A stretch of DNA of 64,000 nt from Ciborinia camelliae (Eukaryota; Ascomycota; Leotiomycetes; Helotiales; Sclerotiniaceae). The DNA lies in contig JANPYM010000005.1 of the NCBI GenBank assembly GCA_025890175.1, positions 717,085 through 781,084 on the forward strand. The letters are read 5' to 3'. Positions 58,472 to 64,000 of this stretch are shown one piece after another. The stretch's first letter is position 1, and every line of letters begins with the position of its first letter. Made by a program: the position numbers and the translations under genes. The notes under the pieces are model-generated. The model ran no database searches. It worked only from the letters and a program-made list of their open reading frames with translations, and was not told where the DNA came from.

Positions 58472-61452
58472 AGGTTGTCGTTGAGAGAGATAAATGGAAA
58501 GGGGGGGCTCGGAGGGAAGACTACCGATATTCTGAGGGTATTATAGGCAAGGTGTCTCGATCTGAAGAGAATTATTCGTTCACTAACTACTTCAATAGAT
58601 TCATTAATTGATTTTTTAGATTTTAATAGCTTTGAGAATATATAATCACCTAATTGATTGTTCCAAGCTAATCTAGACGTTCAAATCCGATATGAATCTG
58701 ATCTTCAAATGGAAATTGAACTTCTTACCCTCTTCACTCAGACTCGGATAGCTTCGCAACTTGAATACTCCCCATATTAAGCGATGCCCCCATCGCTCCT
58801 CTCCATTACCACACCCCTCATACCACTAACAACGCTACCCGCTAAATGCATCCGCACATTTCGTCTGGTCGGGGGACAAGGGGGTGAATGGGGTAGGTGA
58901 ATAAATGAATGAATGAATGAAAGAATGAAAGAATGAAAGGAAATAAAATTGGTGAATGGTGAATAAAAGAATGCTTCAAGTTGAAGAATAAACGAATCAT
59001 TAGTGTTTGGGATAACAGGGGGAAGGTGAATGCGGAAAGTGCAATAAGGTCTTTCTGGGAAGGTACTAGGTACCTATTGAACACATGGCTTTTGTTCCTC
59101 TTTTGATGAATAGTATAGCCTACCTCTTGCTTTTTAAATAAGACTCATCGTACACTTGCATTTCATGGAGTGTTTTCATGTTTTTATCTGATTTAGATCG
59201 GATCGAATAAGCTGGCATTGCTGTTTAGCTTAAAATAACATACTTTTATCTCTTATTGTTCAGGTAAAAGTATACTTTAGTTATCTTTTTTTTCTCCTAG
59301 AAACTCTCTTATAGTCCGAATTAGTTGAGAGTAAAAAATGTGGTTATTATGATCGAAGAATTTAATACTTCAATCATGATGCCTAATGAGGTATCCCGAG
59401 ACGAATATCTCACCTCGTTATTCCACATCACTAGAAAGACTTGTGCTGTTCATCTTTAACTCGCTAGATGATGGCCTTTTACTAGTTCTCATCTCGATTC
59501 ATATATTATATATGCCTCTAAACTACAGGCTGAATGAGGTCAATTAGCACGATGAGATAATATGGCCCGGGAGAGGCGGGTGAGAAGTAAGGAAGTGGAT
59601 AGGAGTACCGTAGAATGCCAATGAGGAGTCCGAAGCGAGGAAGAAGATCCAACTGGGTGATGGGTGTGCGAGATGGGCGAGTGAATGTGTGATGAAAGTC
59701 GATAAATAAGGAGAAGCAAGCCTGAGAAGAGATAGGAATGTACAGTCTGATATTATGAAGCTGGAAAAAGGGGCTTTGGTGTCTCTTTCTGAGATTAGCA
59801 TACTGCGTAGTGAAAGGGTTTGAATTCTAGGTGATAAAGAGACTGAAATATGAAGGATATCTCTTTCTCGACTCATTTTTCGAGCGGAAACCCCTAAATT
59901 GGAGATTTGAGGAATTGTTCTCGGGCCAAAGAGGAAACAAGTCTTGGTTGTTGGATTTTTAACGGGACTTGGGGAGGGGGCGAGAATTTTGTTAGATGTC
60001 GAGAGTGAACTTCTATGTACCTACAGCATCTGAGAGTTGGGGCGGTGTCATATGCTTTGTGTTTATCCGAAGAGAGTAGTTTTGTCATTGTCGCTATGCC
60101 TTTTTCTTTTCTCATTGGCTGTAATATTCGAGTTGACTAGGTAGTGAAAAGTGGTACTTTACTCGTGAGTTTTTTAGTTACAAAAATAATACAGAAGTAC
60201 TCCAGTTTGGTACAACATTCAAATATGGCACCTGGGAATTCATCACCAGGAAGAGCGAGAATGAATACCAGCCTGAGCAAACTCCATGTCGTTCCAGTAC
60301 CCCAATAGATAATCGTACAATGTTTCCTCGCAAGTTGCCCGTCTATCCTCCCCGAAATATTTCGCATCGTAACTTGTATGATGAAAATTGATGATGACTC
60401 AAATCTTAAGCCGCGTTTTTGGCACAGGAGTCTTTCATGCAATATTACATTCAAGTACTATAAATGTAGCATATTGCCGTTTTTACTTCAAAGCAAGCCC
60501 AAAGCCTTAGCTAGGCATACAGAAGGAATACTGTAACCCTAATGCAATATCAAGCCCCTGAAATAAACATCATATGTTCCGATCTATCAACTTGACCGTC
60601 TATATGACCACTGGCTTGGCTAATTATTTGATTGCTGACCACCTCCTATACATTTATAAATATACAAAATATATTATTATTACGCCGAGCTTACTGTGCC
60701 TACTTCAGCCTAGCTTGGCTTTTGTTTCCTTTCACCATTTAGAAGAGTATTTAAGGTTAGATTTAAAGAGAACAATATGGAGTAAAAGGCTTTTATCTTA
60801 AGGGATTTATTTTACCGCACTTTTTGGTTGAAAGTTTCGAAATATTGCGCTCCTCCAATAGGGCTGAGAAGCCATGTATACTATGAGCCTCTGCCGAGGG
60901 GAGTTACAGATAGGGTAAGAAACGTAAGCAAAGCCGCCTAGATTGTATTTTTGACAAATACTTGCTTATGGACGATATTGAATCTTACACCGAGGTTCTG
61001 TAATATATATTTATATATATATAGCCGCCCCCCCCTTTATCCAAAATGTACTTTTTGATACGACGTGAATTGTACATAATTGCTCCAGTAGACGGGTGCA
61101 TCTCTTGATGCGCCTCATTGGGGAGCCATTCATAGAATCAAGCATGAAATTAAGCTTACGAAGGAATGTCCGCAGGATAGATCAGTTCGTATGTATCAAG
61201 TTTTGTGCCATTTTCTGTTGCACTTCAGCATTATGATATGATCATCATTAATTTGACGATGGACGTTCCTGTGGGAATATTTGACGAGGACTTTGCAATT
61301 TCAAGAGTAATCCAATGAGTAGGTTTGCAGTATATAAAGATTGACTTACCAAGGTGTGAGGTCTATTGCTGCACAATCACTTCACTGCATTTCCATCTTC
61401 TTCATATATTTCTCTCTATTCAAATTCATACATTCTTAACCTCCTTTCAAAT
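58472..61452. other. Spacer of about 3 kb, no gene recognised
   Basis: Contains (GAAT)n at about 58903-58945. Open frames on the minus strand near 59.5-59.9 and 60.1-60.5 kb look random. A run of eight to nine C lies at about 61027-61035 next to a TA-rich run. The 60 bp before the next start are pyrimidine-rich (TTCTTCATATATTTCTCTC), and TATATAA at 61331-61337 lies about 120 bp upstream of its ATG, a plausible TATA box. Confidence 0.5.
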
Positions 61453-62533
61453 ATGAATTTCGCAAATTTTGTCTCCTTGGCAGCTCTCCTGTCATTACAG
61501 ATCTCCTCTGTTCTCGCTGCCCCAGTAGCAGAAGCAGAAGCAGTTGACACATCGTTTGGATTGGAGAAACGTGTCGGCAAGGATCAGGGAAAGGGAACAG
61601 AGAAAGACCCATACATTTTCAACATTGACTGTGATAGTGTTGAAGAAGTATGCGAGGCTCAATGTGCTGCAATTCTCTGCTTTAAATCACCTTCGGTACT
61701 GTAAGTTCGCTAGCAATCTTCAGTCTCGTTTATATAATTGTCCCTAATAGCAACCAGTCAATACGGAGGGGAGGGATCTAGCGATACGCGTAGAACAGAG
61801 AGTGGTGCAAACTCGAGTCCTTTCAAGAAACCACTTGCTAAATTGGTTGGGAACCCTCCAAAGGAGATCGACTTATCAGCATTGGGGCAGTCGAGTTGGA
61901 TTAGTCCGGAAGATACTACCGTGGCATCTGCTAAACAGGGTGGTAAAGGAACACTTATTGCCCCTGTCAAAGTCAGCCATAACAAGAGTTAGCGACCCTC
62001 CCCCGCCCCGTTCACTCAAATTGACAAAACTAACATATGTACCAGAGGAAGGATCCAGATATGTAAGCAAATACAATTCTCCGATGCTGCACTTCCCGAT
62101 TCAAGCACCAATCCCATTAATGATTGTTTCAACTCATCCACCCTCTTTACCTCTCGTATATTTTTGATTCCCCATTCTCCCACAAGAACTTTCTTCATTA
62201 GGTAGCCACTAACCCCCGCTTTTATAGAACGGACAACTTAGTCACTACAAAACCGAGAAAGATGAATGGTTCAAGAAGATGTACTTTAACGCTGGGTAAG
62301 ATACGAATACTCCGATCCTGTATGTTTCTCGCCAACTAACAAAATGTGTCAGCAAATACTGCAAAGCATTAACAGATGGAAAGGCAGCTGACACCGTTTG
62401 CAAAAACGTACCGGCATCGGATCCAGTCAACTTTATGTTTCGACGAACATCCCAAAAGAGTGGAAATTCAATCCTCTGGCAACATCTCAAATACGGCACT
62501 GATACCTGGGCGGTAAACTTCCCCGGCTACTAG
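61453..62533 (+). CDS. Secreted Kex2-processed protein, possibly NucA/NucB nuclease-like
   Basis: Five exons: 61453-61700, 61758-61987, 62046-62062, 62228-62295, 62353-62533; 247 residues with all phases consistent. Signal peptide about 1-20 (FVSLAALLSLQISSVLAAP), a short propeptide, then a Kex2 site at GLEKR, after which the mature protein begins VGKDQ. Cys residues cluster in CDSVEEVCEAQCAAILC, then a gap, then YCKAL and TVCKN. IDLSALGQSSWISPEDTTVASAKQGGKGTLIAPV followed by a run of Tyr/Lys/Trp-rich strands faintly recalls fungal NucA/NucB-like secreted proteins, but the catalytic DEYPFA motif of that family is replaced (SPEDTTVA). The third exon is only 17 nt. Secretion is well supported; function is unknown and effector-like or degenerate nuclease are both open. 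Confidence 0.75.
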
Positions 62534-63015
62534 ATTTAGCTGCATATCTTGGAGATACAATGAGCAACGGAAAGATGGACAACGATTTTCTTGGATGATG
62601 TTTGGGTTATTGTCATTTGTTTCACGAGTTAGACTTTTTGAGAAAAGACTTTTAAAAAAATATGTTTCTCTTCGTTTTCAAAGTAGGTTTGTTTGCTGGG
62701 GTTGTTTTCGGGATTCCGGGGGAGCAGAAAGAGAGATGGCATGCTGGCATGTAAAGATCTCGGATGCATGAACACTTTATTTTCGTTTTTTAGCTTTCGA
62801 AATCTTATGCTCTTTCTATCCACAGGCATGATGAATATATTACTTTTCTTGAAATGATAATGTGGGACGCAAAACGCACTACAGGATATGTCATTTGACA
62901 AAGACTGAATAAAAAAGGCCTGTATATGAATGCGTGACATGAGTGGAGACGATGGTTTAAAGCACAACATTGCAGCTGGCTGTGCAAAGTAATGGTTGAA
63001 TTTACGAGTCCTAGC
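62534..63015. other. Convergent 3' spacer
   Basis: Lies between two convergent genes; presumably two 3' UTRs. No feature seen. Confidence 0.5.
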
Positions 63016-64000
63016 TCAAGATAATGAGAACTTTTGCCTTGTTAAAATGTCATTTCGCCACAACCACGCAACTGCAACCAAGGTACCGGGACCTGAGAGA
63101 ACAAAAACAGCAGCTCCTCGTGCAAGAAGTGACGACCAACTTCTTTCAACAAGCCCTGAATTCTTCATATCGCCGATCAAATACAGTAGCCACAAAAAGC
63201 CTGCTCCAAATGAAAATACTTGATCAGCTTGAACATATCTTCTCATAGCTTCAGGGAAAGTCGCTTGCTCGACGGCTTTTGGATAATACAAAGTGATTGG
63301 CGAATAAGGTGACATCAAATTGACATAAATCCAAGCAACACCAGATACGACAGCGAAAACTTTGACCGCAACTTGAGCTGCTTGGGTAGAGGTATTCTTC
63401 ATACGGTTGGTCTTGGCAGCAATGGTGTACGGAAGAAAGATCTGACAGAGACCAAACCAGACAGGAAACAGCTGCCAGAACCATATCCACCAATATCGTA
63501 TTGATATGGTATTGCCACAATACATCATGAATATGGGAATGTAGGAGAATATTGATATGGTAAGGACGATAAATTTATTAGATGGTGCGTTTAAATCATG
63601 GAGATGAGGTCGGCTTAGTGTATCAGGTGTGGATGTAATGTAATGGAGGTAAAAGTATACTGGGACAACAACGCCGGCACTGAGCACTTGCATCGGAAGA
63701 CCAAAGAGTATAGGACTAAAAATTAATTAGGGTTCGGAATTTGATATGAGTTGTCCGTACTCACAGGTAGGATGGGGTCCAAAGATTGACAGGTTTGTAA
63801 GATTCGATCATAAAAATGGTGTACAGAAGGCTGATATCCAGCAGAAAACTGAACATCTGATACCAGGCAACTGGGTCAACACCGAATGCTGCGGGTCCAA
63901 ATGCAATTGAGACTCCTCGAAAGATTTCATCCAGAAATCCAACACGGTAGAAGCTTTTTATGATAGGAATATCAACAGAGTCCCATGTTATGTTTCCCGT
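63016..64000 (-). CDS. Polytopic membrane protein, 5'-partial
   Basis: Exon 63715-63016, preceded by 64000-63765 across a 49-bp intron (Leu codon split in SYLPILFG). The frame is open to the window edge, so the N-terminus is missing; 311 residues are visible. There are about seven hydrophobic segments, for example FSFLLDISLLYTIFMI, QVLSAGVVVPVYFYLHYI, FIVLTISIFSYIPIFMMY, VKVFAVVSGVAWIYVNLM and RGAAVFVLSGPGTLVAVAWLW. WYQMFSFLLD and YYWIWFWQ-like aromatic motifs match a family of uncharacterised fungal membrane proteins, some of which lie in secondary-metabolite clusters. Enzyme or transporter cannot be decided from this part. Confidence 0.72.

Noticed and set aside
1..64000. CRISPR array, prokaryotic operon or integrated virus
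   Set aside because: No regularly spaced repeats with unique spacers, no Shine-Dalgarno-led gene strings and no viral or retroelement polymerase motifs; all supported genes are fungal and most are intron-bearing.

Overview
The window is nuclear DNA of a filamentous ascomycete. Genes carry short introns of about 47-75 bp with GTAAGT-like donors, CTAAC/CTAAT branch points and YAG acceptors. The products are typical Pezizomycotina ones (Rom2-type RhoGEF, NDT80/XprG-type regulator, Med5, ankyrin-CorA protein). The gene set and AT-rich, microsatellite-rich spacers suggest Leotiomycetes, perhaps Sclerotiniaceae; that placement is an inference from remembered family resemblance, not a search. Intron boundaries were worked out by hand from phase and family fit. 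Every multi-exon model whose ends lie inside the window has a total length divisible by three, except the chitinase, whose 5' part is unresolved.

Layout. 0-3 kb: 3' part of a Rho1 exchange factor with an apparent one-base frameshift in a G run near its end. 3-5 kb: purine-rich simple repeats. 5-9.4 kb: ten-exon ankyrin-CorA membrane protein on the minus strand, with a 51-bp minisatellite coding its tail. 9.4-11.3 kb: spacer with strong hairpins. 11.3-16.9 kb: mitochondrial leucyl-tRNA synthetase diverging from an APC-family amino acid permease. 17-20.5 kb: CATA microsatellites. 20.5-24.1 kb: a DUF2011-like protein and an NDT80/XprG-like transcription factor. 24.1-30.9 kb: gene-poor. 30.9-36.5 kb: secreted aspartyl protease, mitochondrial-type release-factor methyltransferase, and a divergent cytochrome b2-like dehydrogenase. 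38-44.2 kb: an orphan, a SET-domain protein, a small Cys-containing protein and a secreted GH18 chitinase with a hevein-type module. 44.7-51.8 kb: Sas10/Utp3, Mediator subunit 5 and an 'apoptosis inhibitor Ilp'-annotated family protein. 51.8-57.6 kb: gene-poor, with a possible MITE. 57.6-64 kb: secreted HD-domain (cyanamide-hydratase-like) protein, secreted Kex2-processed small protein, and the 3' part of a polytopic membrane protein cut by the window end.

The window does not look like one cluster or operon. It mixes housekeeping genes (tRNA charging, release-factor methylation, ribosome biogenesis, Mediator, cell-wall signalling) with environment-facing ones (protease, chitinase, permease, secreted small protein). 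XprG/VIB-1 homologues are known to control secreted proteases and heterokaryon incompatibility, so one regulator here could affect the nearby protease, but nothing in the sequence proves it. The most unusual locus is the ankyrin-CorA gene with its alternating 17-residue tail repeats and 15-nt microexon.
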